Assembly (NCBI RefSeq): GCF_016901995.1
Contig: NZ_JACJLE010000007.1
Location: 29,319 to 93,318, forward strand
Length of the DNA: 64,000 bases
From: Bacteroides caecigallinarum
Lineage (GTDB): Bacteria > Bacteroidota > Bacteroidia > Bacteroidales > Bacteroidaceae
Direction of reading: 5' to 3'
Part shown: positions 36,918 to 47,614 of the stretch, in pieces
Numbering within the stretch: position 1 is the stretch's first letter
Layout of the letters: each line of letters starts with the position of its first letter
Program-made: the position numbers and the translations under genes
Notes under the pieces: model-generated
What the model saw: the letters and a program-made list of their open reading frames with translations, nothing else
Database searches by the model: none
Told to the model about the DNA's origin: nothing

Positions 36918-39107
36918 TTATCCACGCTTTCCATAATCTGCATCCGGCTCAGCAGCCATAGATACTTTTACAGATTGACCTTCAAGCGCATTCAGGCGTT
37001 CCTTCAACTTTGTATTTCGTTTCAGCACCGACAAATTACGTATAGCAAAGCTCAATGCTTTTTTTGTTCCTACCAGCACACAGATTTTTTTAGCACGTGT
37101 AATTCCGGTATAAATCAGATTGCGCTGGAGCATTACATAGTGAGTCATCAACACAGGCATTACTACAATAGGGTACTCGGAGCCTTGTGACTTATGGATG
37201 GTAGTAGCATAAGCTAGTGTCAGCTCGTCCAGTTCAGATACATCATATTCCACCGTTCTTCCGTCGAAGCAGACAAACAATGTTCTGCCTTCCATATCTA
37301 CTCTCTCTATATAGCCCAAATCACCGTTGAAAACCTCTTTATCATAATTATTACGCAACTGCATCACACGGTCCCCTTGACGGAATGAATATCCACTGCG
37401 GTTCAATGACACCTGCCCTGGGTTCAAGACAGTCTGTAACGCCATATTCAGGTTGGCGGCCCCTACTATCCCTCTCTGCATGGGTGTAAGGACCTGTATA
37501 TCGCTTGTCGGACGCTTATACGCATTAGGCAGACGCTCCTTCACCAACTTCACAATTGTATCTACTGCCTGTTCCGGATCTTCCTGTTGAATAAAGAAAA
37601 AATCAGTGTTTTTACCGTTGCTTGTATCTGGGAATACACCTTTATTTATAGCATGCGCACTCATGACGATACGGCTTTCCTGTGCCTGGCGGAAAATACG
37701 TGTCAGACGGATGACGGGTATTCTCTTGCTGTCGATGATGTCACGCAGCACGTTTCCGGCACCCACACTCGACAACTGGTCGATGTCTCCTACCAATACA
37801 AGGCGCATGCCTGCCGGAATTGCCTTCATCAGATTGTTCATCAGCAAGAGGTCTATCATAGAACATTCATCTACAATGAGCGCATCTCCTTCCAAAGGAT
37901 TATCATCATTACGTTTATATCCATCTTTAGGATTGTACTCCAACAGACGGTGGATGGTCTTGGCCTCCATCCCGGTAGCCTCACTCATGCGTTTGGCGGC
38001 ACGACCGGTCGGTGCCGCGAGCAGAATGCGTAGGCCCATAGCTTTCAAGGCCGCTATAATACCTTGTGTGGTAGTAGTCTTTCCTGTTCCGGGACCTCCT
38101 GTAAGCACCATAACTTTAGAAGATACAGCCTTACGAATGGCTTCTGCCTGCACTTCGTCGTACTCTACACCAGTTTGTTTTGATATAACTGAAATATCAG
38201 GAATTATATTGAACAGATTGCCTTCCACACAGTCCAGCAATTTGTTCAGGCGATTCGCTGTACCGACTTCGGCATAATAGAACGGTGGCATATATATGGC
38301 TTCGGCATCAGCTATGAGGTCTTCACTCTGTAACATCTCGGATATAGCCTGACGAACGGGAGCCTCATCTGCATCCAGAAGTTCAATTGCAGATTTTACA
38401 AGCTGCTCTTCCTCGGCATAGACATTGCCTTCCTCAGCCATATGGCTCAGTGTGTATGTGACTCCACTTTTCAGTCTGCGCAGGTCATTCTTCTCATACC
38501 CCATTTTAGAAGCAATAGTGTCGGCTGTCTTGAAACCTATTCCCCAAATATCATCTGCCAGTTTATATGGATTGGTTTTCACTGTGTCGATACTTACCTT
38601 GCCATATTGTCTGTAAATCTTTGCGGCATAAGCGGTACTCACCCCATATCCCTGCAGGAAGAGCATTACATTTTTAATGTCCTTCTGTTTTTCCCAACTC
38701 TCAGCTATTTTCTCTACTCGTTTCTGGCCTATTCCCGGCACTTCATAGAGGCGTTTTATATCTGTCTCTATTATTTCGATAGTATCAAGACCGAAACGGC
38801 TCACGATGAGCTGTGCAAACTTAGGTCCGATACCTTTCACCAGTCCGCTTCCCAAATACTTTTCTATGCCGTAAAGAGTGGCAGGCATCACCTCTTCCCA
38901 TGTCTGAGCCACGAACTGACTGCCATAGCGTTTATCTACCTTCCAGTCGCCCTCACACAAAAGCACACTCCCTGCCGGTACCTCCAGGAGATTTCCCACC
39001 AGAGTTACCAGTTCATCATAACCTTTCACCTTCACCCTCATCACCGAATATCCGTTCTCAGGATTCTGGTATGTGATACGTTCTACTACACAGCGCAGTT
39101 TTTGCAT
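36918..39107 (-). CDS. recD2: RecD2-type ATP-dependent DNA helicase
   Basis: SF1B 5'-to-3' helicase of 729 residues, the long stand-alone RecD form. An N-terminal OB-like segment (ITYQNPENGYSVMRVKVKG) is followed by helix-hairpin-helix motifs (YEVPGIGQKRVEKIAESW and LADDIWGIGFKTADTIASKM). Walker A is LTGGPGTGKTTTTQG near residue 340, with Walker B ALIVDECSMID, motif III LVGDIDQLSSVGAG and the C-terminal LTLAYATTIHKSQGSEYP and ITRAK motifs. It acts in DNA repair and protection of forks. It marks the return to core-type composition after the accessory island. Confidence 0.95.
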   Translation of the reverse strand: MQKLRCVVERITYQNPENGYSVMRVKVKGYDELVTLVGNLLEVPAGSVLLCEGDWKVDKRYGSQFVAQTWEEVMPATLYGIEKYLGSGLVKGIGPKFAQLIVSRFGLDTIEIIETDIKRLYEVPGIGQKRVEKIAESWEKQKDIKNVMLFLQGYGVSTAYAAKIYRQYGKVSIDTVKTNPYKLADDIWGIGFKTADTIASKMGYEKNDLRRLKSGVTYTLSHMAEEGNVYAEEEQLVKSAIELLDADEAPVRQAISEMLQSEDLIADAEAIYMPPFYYAEVGTANRLNKLLDCVEGNLFNIIPDISVISKQTGVEYDEVQAEAIRKAVSSKVMVLTGGPGTGKTTTTQGIIAALKAMGLRILLAAPTGRAAKRMSEATGMEAKTIHRLLEYNPKDGYKRNDDNPLEGDALIVDECSMIDLLLMNNLMKAIPAGMRLVLVGDIDQLSSVGAGNVLRDIIDSKRIPVIRLTRIFRQAQESRIVMSAHAINKGVFPDTSNGKNTDFFFIQQEDPEQAVDTIVKLVKERLPNAYKRPTSDIQVLTPMQRGIVGAANLNMALQTVLNPGQVSLNRSGYSFRQGDRVMQLRNNYDKEVFNGDLGYIERVDMEGRTLFVCFDGRTVEYDVSELDELTLAYATTIHKSQGSEYPIVVMPVLMTHYVMLQRNLIYTGITRAKKICVLVGTKKALSFAIRNLSVLKRNTKLKERLNALEGQSVKVSMAAEPDADYGKRG

Positions 39108-39326
39108 TTCTGTCTTTTCTTATAATACTTATAATGAATTCAGTTACAATAGAGCTTATAAAAAAATGCAACATTTTTCAGCTTTAAAAAACGCGGCTAT
39201 TTTTCTAATATCATTCATCCTATCTATTCTTGCAGGCAAGCTGTAAATTATAATCAGTCTGAATCCTTACCAACACACAGCATTAATACCAAAAGCTGCT
39301 TCAAGGAAAAGCGTTTTAAAAACGCC

Positions 39327-42300
39327 TTACCCTTTCTTTACATATTCAGAAGGCATACAACCCATGTATTTTTTAAAACTCGTAGCAAAATATGCCGGAG
39401 TATTAAAACCTACCATTTCACTTACCTCAGTTATACTATATTTACCCTCTTTCAGTAGTTTACAAGCTTCGGAAAAACGTATTTTCCTTATAAAATCAGT
39501 AGTGCTTTCTCCTGTTATAGCCTTCATTTTCAAATGCAAAGTAGAACGTGACATATTCATTTCCGATGCAAATAAATCTGCAGAAAAAACAACACTGTCA
39601 AGATTCTTCTTTACAACAGCAACTGCTTTCTCCAAAAATTCTTTATCCAAAGTATTTAAAGCCAGCTTTTCCGGTTCTACATTAGTAGATTTGGAATAAT
39701 ACTCAACCGCCAAAGAATATGTGCGCAAGATATTCTTTATTTTCGTAAGTACAACTTCCATATAAAACGGTTTCGATATATAGTCATCCGCTCCTACTTT
39801 CAATCCTTCCAACTGTTCTTTTACTTCAGTCTTGGCAGAAAGCATTATAACAGGTATATGGCATGTCCTGATGTTTCTTTTAACGTCACGACACAATTTT
39901 ATACCATCCACCAAAGGCATCATCACGTCCGACAATATCAAATTTACATCACATTCTTCCAGCATATCTAGTGCCTCCTTGCCATTGTTAGCCCTGATAA
40001 CATCGAAAATGCCAGACAACCCGTCAACCAAATAATTCTGTATATCAATATTGTCCTCCACAACAAGTATAACCGGTCTTTTATTATTTGCAGATGCGTT
40101 TACATCAGCCGACGTATTTTCTTCTTGTAAAGCCTCATCTGTTTCATGATTTCCGGCAGATACCAGATACATCTCCTGTGAATTGGTAGAATACACCTGT
40201 TCATTTTCGTTTACAATACCATCTGAATAAGAAATTTCATCCTTAGAATAAGCACTTTCCAAGGAAGGAAGTTTGATATAAAAAGTACATCCCTCACCCA
40301 AAGCACTTTTAAAAGTTATTTCTCCATGATGCAATTCGACAAGTTTTTTTACCAGCGAAAGACCAATACCACTTCCTACATGCTCATTGTCAATCTGATA
40401 AAAACGCTCAAAAATGAACTTCTGCTTTTCAACAGGAATACCCTTACCGGTATCGCTTACTTCAAATAAAAGTGTACCATTTTCCTCATCTACCTTTATT
40501 GTTATAGAGCCACAGGCAGAAGTGTACTTAAATGAATTTGACAACAAATTATTCAGTATCAACTCAATATAGTTTGCATCACACCACACTTCTTTTCCAT
40601 CAAGCCTATTTTCCAGATGATAATCTATACCTGATGAGTTTGCCAGTGATTCATAACATCTGAATATACGCAATACTGTATCATCCAATACTTGTTTTTT
40701 TACCTTTAACTTAAATACTCCAAGCTCTGCCCTACGGTAGTCCATCAATTGATTTACAAGATGCAGTAACCTGTTGGCATTATCATTTATATATTTAATT
40801 TTTGAAAGGACAGCCTTATCGGTTATATCTTTTAACAAATCTGATAAAGGCGCAAGAATAAGAGTAAGCGGTGTACGCAATTCATGAGAAATATTTATAA
40901 AAAAACGCAACTTCATCTCATTCACCTCTTTTATACGCTCTTTGTCAACCCGTTCCATCTCAAGCTGAATTCTCATACTCTTTTTCATCCAGAAATACCT
41001 GAATAAAAGTACAGATAGCGCAATAAATATAATAGTATATAAAAGTTTTGCCCACCAGGTGACATACCATGCCGGAAGGACTTCTATATTCAATGTAGTA
41101 GGATTATCGTTCCACACTCCGTCACGATTTGATGCCTTTACCTTAAATGAGTAATTACCAGGCTCAAGATTTGAATAAGATGCCGAACGTTTATTATTAT
41201 CAGTGTAAACCCAATCCTGATCCAATCCTTCAAGTTTATAAGCAAACTGATTATGTTTGCCTGAGATATAATCGGCAACTGTAAAATACAGAGAAATCAT
41301 AGTCTGGTCTGATTTCAATGTTATATTATCAGTCTCGCTGATATGTTTTGTCAACACTCCTGTATTATCATCCGGACGGACACTTTTATTCATTATCTGC
41401 ATATCGGATATCAATACAGACGGAATGAAAGGATTTGTAGGAAATATAGAAGGGTTAAAGACTGTTATTCCATTTATTCCGCCAAAATACATTTTTCCAC
41501 TTTTAGTCTTACAGTATGAATATGATGTAAACTGATTACTTTGTATGCCATCTATATTCGTAAAATTACGGAAACTGTTTTCTGATGGATTATAACATGA
41601 CAAACCATAATCAGTACTTATCCAAAGATTATTATCATCATCTTCCAATATTCCATATACTACATTATTCGGAAGTCCGTCCTTAACATCATAATTTTTC
41701 AAGCTGGCCTGCCTTTCATCAAAGATATATAGCCCTTTTCGTGTTCCTAAAAGAAAATTTCCCTTACTGTCTTTTGTTATAACATTAATATGAGTCCTCT
41801 CTAAGATATTATCATCTGGCAATATTTTGCAATCTTTCAGAACATCATCTTTTATTTCATAAACTCGTACCCCCTCAATCGTTCCTACCCACAAACGTTC
41901 CAATGAATCCATAAAAACCGTCACAATACGCTTTTCAAAATCTTTTCCATCGTCATATTTCAAACGTTTGAACTTTTTTGTCCTGATATTAAAGGAAACA
42001 ATGCTACCAGTTACGGAGCCACATATAAGTTCCTCTCCGTTTTTCATAGGCAATATACCATAAATGCCTCTTCCGGTCTGCATCTCATCTCCAGGTCTAT
42101 AATTACTTATTTTTCCGGTTTTAATGTCTATTACGTCAAGCCCCCTTGATGCATGTGCTCCTACATATACCTTTTGATTTACACTATCTATATATATAGA
42201 CTTTATATCATTGGATGTGAGACCTTCTTTTACTGTATAATGGACAAACTTATCTTTCAATGTATTGTATTTATTAATTCCGCCATCATTAGTTCCTATC

Positions 42301-43385
42301 CATAAATTAAAATCTTTATCTTCTACTATACAACTTACCACATTGTCACTCAAAGAATTGTAATATGGTATATTTCTGATATTAGTAAACCTTTGTGACA
42401 AAGGATGATAGTAATTCAATCCTCCAAAATATGTACCTACCCACATACCTCCCTGCCTGTCTTTAAACAGACTCCTTACTGATGTATGTGAAAGACTTCC
42501 ATCATTGGTATTTTCGCTATTGTAGATTGAAAAACTGTCATTCTTTTCATCATATATATTAAGAGCATTTAAGGTACCAATCCATAAGTGACCGAACATA
42601 TCTAATGACAATGAACGTATATAATCAGAACTCAATCTAGAATTTTTGCTATTAAAGACTTTATACTCGCCGTTTTTTGGATTTATTTTGTAAAGTCCTT
42701 TCCCTTCAGTTCCCATCCATAATTCAGAATCTGAAACTTCAAGTATCGATAAAATCATATGCAAAGAGTAATCTCCCTTCATAATAGGCTTTACTACCTT
42801 CTCTTTCAAAGAATAAACATACAGACCTTCATATGCACCTACATAAAGCTTATCATCGAATTTTCGTATTGTTCTCGGTCTTATATGAGGGAATTTGGCT
42901 AATAAAGATATGTCTTCGAACACATTCTTTACAGAATTAAATACTTTCAGTCCCGTATCAGTAGCAACCAACACTTTATTTTTATCAAGACATACTACAT
43001 CCCAAACTCCGTTTGCTGTACCATTTGTATAAACAAAATTACTAAACCTGTCTAATGCAGAATTATAAACAGACAGTCCACTACTTGTACCTATCCACAC
43101 CTTACCTTCGGAATCGATATCCAACGATCGGATCACATCACTTCCTATACTTAAAGAGTCATCATCGTCATGATGATATACCATGAATTCATATCCGTCA
43201 TACAGACACAATCCATTATATGTAGCTACCCATAACCTCTCTTTATTATCTTGAAGTATATCAACTACAGTACTGTTTGATAATCCATCCTCTAATCCTA
43301 TCTTTGAGAATTTAATTTTTTCGATGGCACTTATTGTAGAAAATAAAAACGAAAGTATAAAAAACAAATGTAGTTTCATGGTCAT
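39327..43385 (-). CDS. Hybrid two-component system sensor-regulator (HTCS) of the polysaccharide locus
   Basis: A 1352-residue protein combining sensor, kinase and transcription factor in one chain. After a signal peptide come about a dozen Reg_prop blades (LGTRKGLYIFDE, WISTDYGLSCYNP) forming two periplasmic propellers, then a Y_Y_Y domain (SYSNLEPGNYSFKVKASNRD). One membrane helix near 805-825 follows. HisKA has NISHELRTPLTLIL, HATPase has DTGKGIPVEKQKFIFERFYQ and GIGLSL, the receiver has VEDNID and the phospho-Asp in LILSDVMMP. An AraC-type DNA-binding domain ends the protein (EVSEMVGFNTPAYFATSFKK). It is divergent from the first lyase gene. HTCS proteins bind oligosaccharides directly and switch on the adjacent locus. 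Confidence 0.96.
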   Translation of the reverse strand: MTMKLHLFFILSFLFSTISAIEKIKFSKIGLEDGLSNSTVVDILQDNKERLWVATYNGLCLYDGYEFMVYHHDDDDSLSIGSDVIRSLDIDSEGKVWIGTSSGLSVYNSALDRFSNFVYTNGTANGVWDVVCLDKNKVLVATDTGLKVFNSVKNVFEDISLLAKFPHIRPRTIRKFDDKLYVGAYEGLYVYSLKEKVVKPIMKGDYSLHMILSILEVSDSELWMGTEGKGLYKINPKNGEYKVFNSKNSRLSSDYIRSLSLDMFGHLWIGTLNALNIYDEKNDSFSIYNSENTNDGSLSHTSVRSLFKDRQGGMWVGTYFGGLNYYHPLSQRFTNIRNIPYYNSLSDNVVSCIVEDKDFNLWIGTNDGGINKYNTLKDKFVHYTVKEGLTSNDIKSIYIDSVNQKVYVGAHASRGLDVIDIKTGKISNYRPGDEMQTGRGIYGILPMKNGEELICGSVTGSIVSFNIRTKKFKRLKYDDGKDFEKRIVTVFMDSLERLWVGTIEGVRVYEIKDDVLKDCKILPDDNILERTHINVITKDSKGNFLLGTRKGLYIFDERQASLKNYDVKDGLPNNVVYGILEDDDNNLWISTDYGLSCYNPSENSFRNFTNIDGIQSNQFTSYSYCKTKSGKMYFGGINGITVFNPSIFPTNPFIPSVLISDMQIMNKSVRPDDNTGVLTKHISETDNITLKSDQTMISLYFTVADYISGKHNQFAYKLEGLDQDWVYTDNNKRSASYSNLEPGNYSFKVKASNRDGVWNDNPTTLNIEVLPAWYVTWWAKLLYTIIFIALSVLLFRYFWMKKSMRIQLEMERVDKERIKEVNEMKLRFFINISHELRTPLTLILAPLSDLLKDITDKAVLSKIKYINDNANRLLHLVNQLMDYRRAELGVFKLKVKKQVLDDTVLRIFRCYESLANSSGIDYHLENRLDGKEVWCDANYIELILNNLLSNSFKYTSACGSITIKVDEENGTLLFEVSDTGKGIPVEKQKFIFERFYQIDNEHVGSGIGLSLVKKLVELHHGEITFKSALGEGCTFYIKLPSLESAYSKDEISYSDGIVNENEQVYSTNSQEMYLVSAGNHETDEALQEENTSADVNASANNKRPVILVVEDNIDIQNYLVDGLSGIFDVIRANNGKEALDMLEECDVNLILSDVMMPLVDGIKLCRDVKRNIRTCHIPVIMLSAKTEVKEQLEGLKVGADDYISKPFYMEVVLTKIKNILRTYSLAVEYYSKSTNVEPEKLALNTLDKEFLEKAVAVVKKNLDSVVFSADLFASEMNMSRSTLHLKMKAITGESTTDFIRKIRFSEACKLLKEGKYSITEVSEMVGFNTPAYFATSFKKYMGCMPSEYVKKG

Positions 43386-43517
43386 TTATGATTTTACGGT
43401 GTACAAAATTAACTTTAAATCCGGTTTTTACATAATATAATATCAACATAAATCCAGAATCAAACAAATTCACCATATTTTTAAACACCATCGAAAGTCT
43501 TTCTCTTTCATGAGAAC

Positions 43518-43525
43518 TATTTTTG
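43518..43525 (+). promoter_or_regulatory. Promoter -7 box before the first lyase gene
   Basis: TATTTTTG fits TAnnTTTG, 33 bp before the ATG at 43559. It overlaps the earlier in-frame TTG at 43523, arguing against that start. The 173-bp divergent region with the HTCS gene should also hold the HTCS binding site. Confidence 0.5.
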
Positions 43526-43558
43526 CAGAAAACATTTTACCTAAATAAAACTTATTTT

Positions 43559-46090
43559 ATGAACAAACATTATTTTTTATCCAAAACCATCATCTCACTA
43601 CTGTGCTTGTTGATGTTTTCTACAATCGTTATAGCACAAAAAACATCATTGACGAGAGTTCATGAAAATGTAAGGGAAACGGCCTATCCACAAAAATTCC
43701 ATACCTTGTACATAAATCCGTCGCCACTTATTATCCCTGAAAGAATGAAAACCGATGAACTGATACAATTCGAATTAAGTATGGATTCCGCTTTTCCTGA
43801 AAATGCTACAATCACCTCAGCCCCCAAACCATGGCTCATGTTTAATCCTCACCGTATTCTTAAAACAGGAAAATGGTTCTGGAGAGTAAGGAATATCACA
43901 TCTAAAGGCGAAAAAAAAGAATGGAGCGAAACTTTCGAGTTTACCGTAACAGGCGAAGAGCCACAATTTGTAACTCCAGAATTCGATGTATTCTATAGAA
44001 ATATGCCTAAAGGATATCCACGCTTATACTGTTTCCTCGAAAAAGATCTGAAGGATGCAAGAAAAAACATAACGTCGCATCCCGAATATAAAGATATGAC
44101 AGGGCGTGCCAATACAGCTATGAAATCAGATTTTGACACAGCCAAGAACACGTATCGAAATGCAAGAAAGAATAACTCTTTTATCGTATGGCTTAACACA
44201 GCGTACCTTCTAACCGGAGATACAAAATACTCCGACAAAATGGTAACATATGTACGAAATCTCATAAACAGTAAATTAGACCCCAAACTACTCAAAGATG
44301 ATTTCTATTCAGGAGAACTTATTGAAAGTCTTCTGTACATATATGATTCATGCAACAAAATACTTTCAACAGATGAACTTGACAAAATTGAAGCTATGGT
44401 CTTTGAGGTAGCGAAAGGCCACCACATGGTACAAAGGCAAGGACATGAAGAGACACATATATTCAACAATCATTATTGGCAACACTGTTTCAGACAAATG
44501 ATGCAGGTAGGCTTAATGTTTGCAGACAAAAACAAAACCGCATACGAAATGCTGGAGTACTGCTATGAAGTGTGGACTGCAAGAGCTCCTGCATCAGGTT
44601 TCAACCGCGATGGTGAATGGCATAACGGAACCGGATATTTTACCGCTAACACTCATACCCTATATTATGTACCAAGTTTGTTTTCCTATATAACAGGGAC
44701 AGACTTTCTCAAACATCCATGGTATCAGAATGCCGGACGCTCACTGTTATATGCTTTTCCTGTAGGGACTATGAGTGCAGGATTTGGTGATGGTAACGAA
44801 AGACAACCTATTCCTGACAGACAACGAATGGCATTCGTAGATTTTCTTGCGCGTGAAACAGGCAATCCATATGCTGCATGGTATGCAAATCACTGTAGCA
44901 GACAAGTTAGAAGTGACTTTGAAATGAGACTGTACCGTATGGCCCGCAGCAACAAAACATATTCACAAAGCAAGGAATTACCTAAAGACAGACCTAATGC
45001 TGTATGGCTGGAAGATATAGGTGAAGTTTTGGCACATTCTGCCATACAAAACACCAACCGAAATCTTTTTCTCAGTTTCCGTTCAAGCCAGTTCGGTTCA
45101 GGAAGTCATACCTTGGCCGATCAGAACAGCTTTAACTTACACTTCAGAGGCGTTCCGGTATATCGTTCTACAGGATATTATCTGAACTTCAGTGATGCGC
45201 ATAACCTTATGTCATACAGACATACACGTGCACATAATACGATATTAGTAGATGGAATAGGACAGCCTTTCACTACACGTGCCTACGGAAAGATAACACG
45301 TATGCTGAACGGCGAGAACATCACCTATGCACTTGGTGATGCTTCGAATGCATATTGCGGAACAAGTGAATATCCTATGTGGATAGAAAACTTTAAGAAG
45401 GCTGGAATTACTCAGACTCCTGAGAACGGCTTCGGAGAGACACCACTAAAAAAATACAGAAGACATATATTTATGTTGCATCCAAACATTGTAGTGATAT
45501 ATGATGAATTGGAAGCCACCAAGCCTGTCACATGGGACTGGATGCTTCATAGTCCGGTGAAATTCAATATCGACAATAAAAATAACAAACTTACTACGAG
45601 ATATGACAGCAAGAACTTTACATCAATAGCACAAATATTCAGTAACCAGTCTTGCGAAATTAGCCAGACAGACCAATTCGTATGTCCACCTGATCCCAAA
45701 AAGATGAAAAAAGGTCAGGAAGACAAATACGTAAACCAATGGCACATGACAGCAAAATTCCAACCAAGTAAAGCCAACCGCATTCTTACCATTATAAGGA
45801 TACAACCTGATGAACAAAAAGAATTAAATGTAAACAGAAAAGGTAATATATTCAGTTGTGAAAAATGGAATATAGAAGCGGAACTTGACCCTAGCAAATC
45901 CGCAAGCCTACGTATTGTAAATACAAGAAACAATGCCACTTTCAGTCTCGGAAACGGTGATGTGAAAATATGCGATACTACATACCAACGTCTGGAAGAA
46001 GGTTCATCAGTATTATACGACAATATTGATGGTGAATGGCTGGTACATGAGATGTCTGATTATGAACCGCTAATAACAGGAGCAAGATAA
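43559..46090 (+). CDS. DUF4962/heparinase II-III-type polysaccharide lyase, paralogue 1
   Basis: Exported protein of 843 residues from the ATG at 43559; the signal peptide is MNKHYFLSKTIISLLCLLMF, ending before QKTSL. An N-terminal beta domain (DUF4962; LYINPSPLIIP, WFWRVRNITSKGEKKEW) is followed by an alpha/alpha toroid (YPRLYCFLEKDLKDARKNI, HIFNNHYWQHCFRQMMQ, FNRDGEWHNGTGYF) and a heparinase II/III beta-sandwich (GSGSHTLADQNSF, YRHTRAHNTILVDGIGQPF). The conserved Asn, His, Tyr and His are those used by PL15-type exolyases for uronic acid cleavage. It is closest to the lyase at the right edge of the window. The substrate is not fixed by sequence. Translated with the fucosidase 28 bp downstream. 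Confidence 0.88.
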   Translation: MNKHYFLSKTIISLLCLLMFSTIVIAQKTSLTRVHENVRETAYPQKFHTLYINPSPLIIPERMKTDELIQFELSMDSAFPENATITSAPKPWLMFNPHRILKTGKWFWRVRNITSKGEKKEWSETFEFTVTGEEPQFVTPEFDVFYRNMPKGYPRLYCFLEKDLKDARKNITSHPEYKDMTGRANTAMKSDFDTAKNTYRNARKNNSFIVWLNTAYLLTGDTKYSDKMVTYVRNLINSKLDPKLLKDDFYSGELIESLLYIYDSCNKILSTDELDKIEAMVFEVAKGHHMVQRQGHEETHIFNNHYWQHCFRQMMQVGLMFADKNKTAYEMLEYCYEVWTARAPASGFNRDGEWHNGTGYFTANTHTLYYVPSLFSYITGTDFLKHPWYQNAGRSLLYAFPVGTMSAGFGDGNERQPIPDRQRMAFVDFLARETGNPYAAWYANHCSRQVRSDFEMRLYRMARSNKTYSQSKELPKDRPNAVWLEDIGEVLAHSAIQNTNRNLFLSFRSSQFGSGSHTLADQNSFNLHFRGVPVYRSTGYYLNFSDAHNLMSYRHTRAHNTILVDGIGQPFTTRAYGKITRMLNGENITYALGDASNAYCGTSEYPMWIENFKKAGITQTPENGFGETPLKKYRRHIFMLHPNIVVIYDELEATKPVTWDWMLHSPVKFNIDNKNNKLTTRYDSKNFTSIAQIFSNQSCEISQTDQFVCPPDPKKMKKGQEDKYVNQWHMTAKFQPSKANRILTIIRIQPDEQKELNVNRKGNIFSCEKWNIEAELDPSKSASLRIVNTRNNATFSLGNGDVKICDTTYQRLEEGSSVLYDNIDGEWLVHEMSDYEPLITGAR

Positions 46091-46118
46091 AAAAAGGACA
46101 AATAAATATTAAAATGAA

Positions 46119-47528
46119 ATGAAAACTATTATAAAAATCACATATGCAATTGTGGTATTTGCCGTTTCAACCGGTTTTTCTTATGGACAGCATTTCATTG
46201 ATAAGAAAGAAACAGATGTACACCTGATGTCTGAAACATATCAATGGCCTACAGATCCTGATGTATTAGAAAAACTTGATAAATGGCAAGACCTGAAATT
46301 TGGGGTAATATTTCACTGGGGACTTTATTCTGTAGAAGGGATAAACGAATCATGGCCTCTCTGCTCAGAAGAACGTTTCTACAACAGAAGAAAAAAAATC
46401 CAGCCTGACATGAACTACGAACAGTTCAAGCAATGGTACTGGAACCTGAGCCAAAAATTCAATCCTACAGAATTTAATCCTGAAGAATGGGCCGATATAA
46501 TGTCTGACGCCGGAATGAAATACATTGTATTCACTACTAAGCATCACGAAGGTTTCTGTATGTTCGACACACAGACTACAGATTTCTCAATTACTAAAGG
46601 TCCGTTCAAAAACAATCCTCTTAAAGATGTAACATACCATGTCTTTGATGAGTTCCGTAAAAAGAATTTCATGATTGGAGCCTATTTTTCCAAACCGGAC
46701 TGGCACAGCGAATTTTACTGGAATCCGGATATGGCAACTCCGGACAGAAACGTAAATTACAAAATAAAGCAACATCCGGAATGGTGGAAGGGGTTCAAGA
46801 AATATACAGCTCAACAAATAGACGAACTTACTACCAAGTATGGCAGAATTGATATCTTATGGTTAGACGGAGGACAAGTAAGACCTGAAAACGGACAAGA
46901 TATAGAACTTGATAAAATAATAGAAAAAGCACGAAAGACTCAAAAGGGAATGCTTGCCGTTGACCGTACGGTTCCGGGAAAAAACGAGAACTATGCAACA
47001 CCGGAAATGAGAATTCCGCCAAAACAGCTGGATTACCCATGGGAAAGCAACATCCAGCTTACCAAAGGATGGGGATGGAGAGAAAAGACAGAATACAAGT
47101 CGGCTAGATGGATAATCAATACTCTGATTGAGATTACCGCAAAAGGAGGGTCATTCCTTGTAGGCGTAGGCCCTACCCCACAAGGAACAATAGAAGAAGA
47201 AGCTGTTATACGGCTTAAAGAAACCGGACAATGGCTGAAAAACTACGGAAAGGCTATTTATTCAACAAGAATAACACCAAATTATAATGATGGAAACACA
47301 TGGTTTACATCTTCGAAAGACAAGAAAACCATATACGCCATATATGCTCTTCCTGAAGGAGAAAAGCTTCCTAAAACCATATCATGGAAAGGCAACATGC
47401 CTAAAGGTAATATCCGCATTGTAAATAACAACAGAAAAGTAAAATATTCATGCGACGGTGATAATGTAACCGTTACTCTTCCTGAAGGATTGAAAGATGA
47501 ACCAATAGCGTTATATTTCAAAAAATAA
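46119..47528 (+). CDS. GH29 alpha-L-fucosidase
   Basis: A 469-residue exported glycosidase with a signal peptide (MKTIIKITYAIVVFAVSTGF, cleavage before QHF). GH29 motifs in order are FGVIFHWGLYSVEG, YIVFTTKHHEGFCMFDT, the nucleophile region RIDILWLDGGQV (Asp near residue 250), YATPEMRIPP and LIEITAKGGSFLVGVGPTPQG. A C-terminal beta domain closes the protein. It is expected to remove terminal alpha-L-fucose. It follows lyase 1 in the same transcript, so the lyase substrate probably carries fucose. No galactosidase lies near it in the window. Confidence 0.92.
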   Translation: MKTIIKITYAIVVFAVSTGFSYGQHFIDKKETDVHLMSETYQWPTDPDVLEKLDKWQDLKFGVIFHWGLYSVEGINESWPLCSEERFYNRRKKIQPDMNYEQFKQWYWNLSQKFNPTEFNPEEWADIMSDAGMKYIVFTTKHHEGFCMFDTQTTDFSITKGPFKNNPLKDVTYHVFDEFRKKNFMIGAYFSKPDWHSEFYWNPDMATPDRNVNYKIKQHPEWWKGFKKYTAQQIDELTTKYGRIDILWLDGGQVRPENGQDIELDKIIEKARKTQKGMLAVDRTVPGKNENYATPEMRIPPKQLDYPWESNIQLTKGWGWREKTEYKSARWIINTLIEITAKGGSFLVGVGPTPQGTIEEEAVIRLKETGQWLKNYGKAIYSTRITPNYNDGNTWFTSSKDKKTIYAIYALPEGEKLPKTISWKGNMPKGNIRIVNNNRKVKYSCDGDNVTVTLPEGLKDEPIALYFKK

Positions 47529-47546
47529 AGATTACGTAAAATAAAC

Positions 47547-47595
47547 AACAGGTTGTCAGATTATGGAATCATAATATTTGACAACCTGTTTCATT
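47547..47595. terminator. Bidirectional terminator between GH29 and lyase 2
   Basis: AACAGGTTGTCA (47547-47558) pairs perfectly with TGACAACCTGTT (47579-47590), followed by TCATTT on the plus strand. The genes on both sides converge here. Confidence 0.8.
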
Positions 47596-47614
47596 TATAA
47601 ATAATAAATCGTTT

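Noticed and set aside
39311..39325. Terminator for the HTCS gene
   Set aside because: GCGTTTTAAAAACGC is a near-palindrome with almost no loop and abuts the stop codon; too weak to call.
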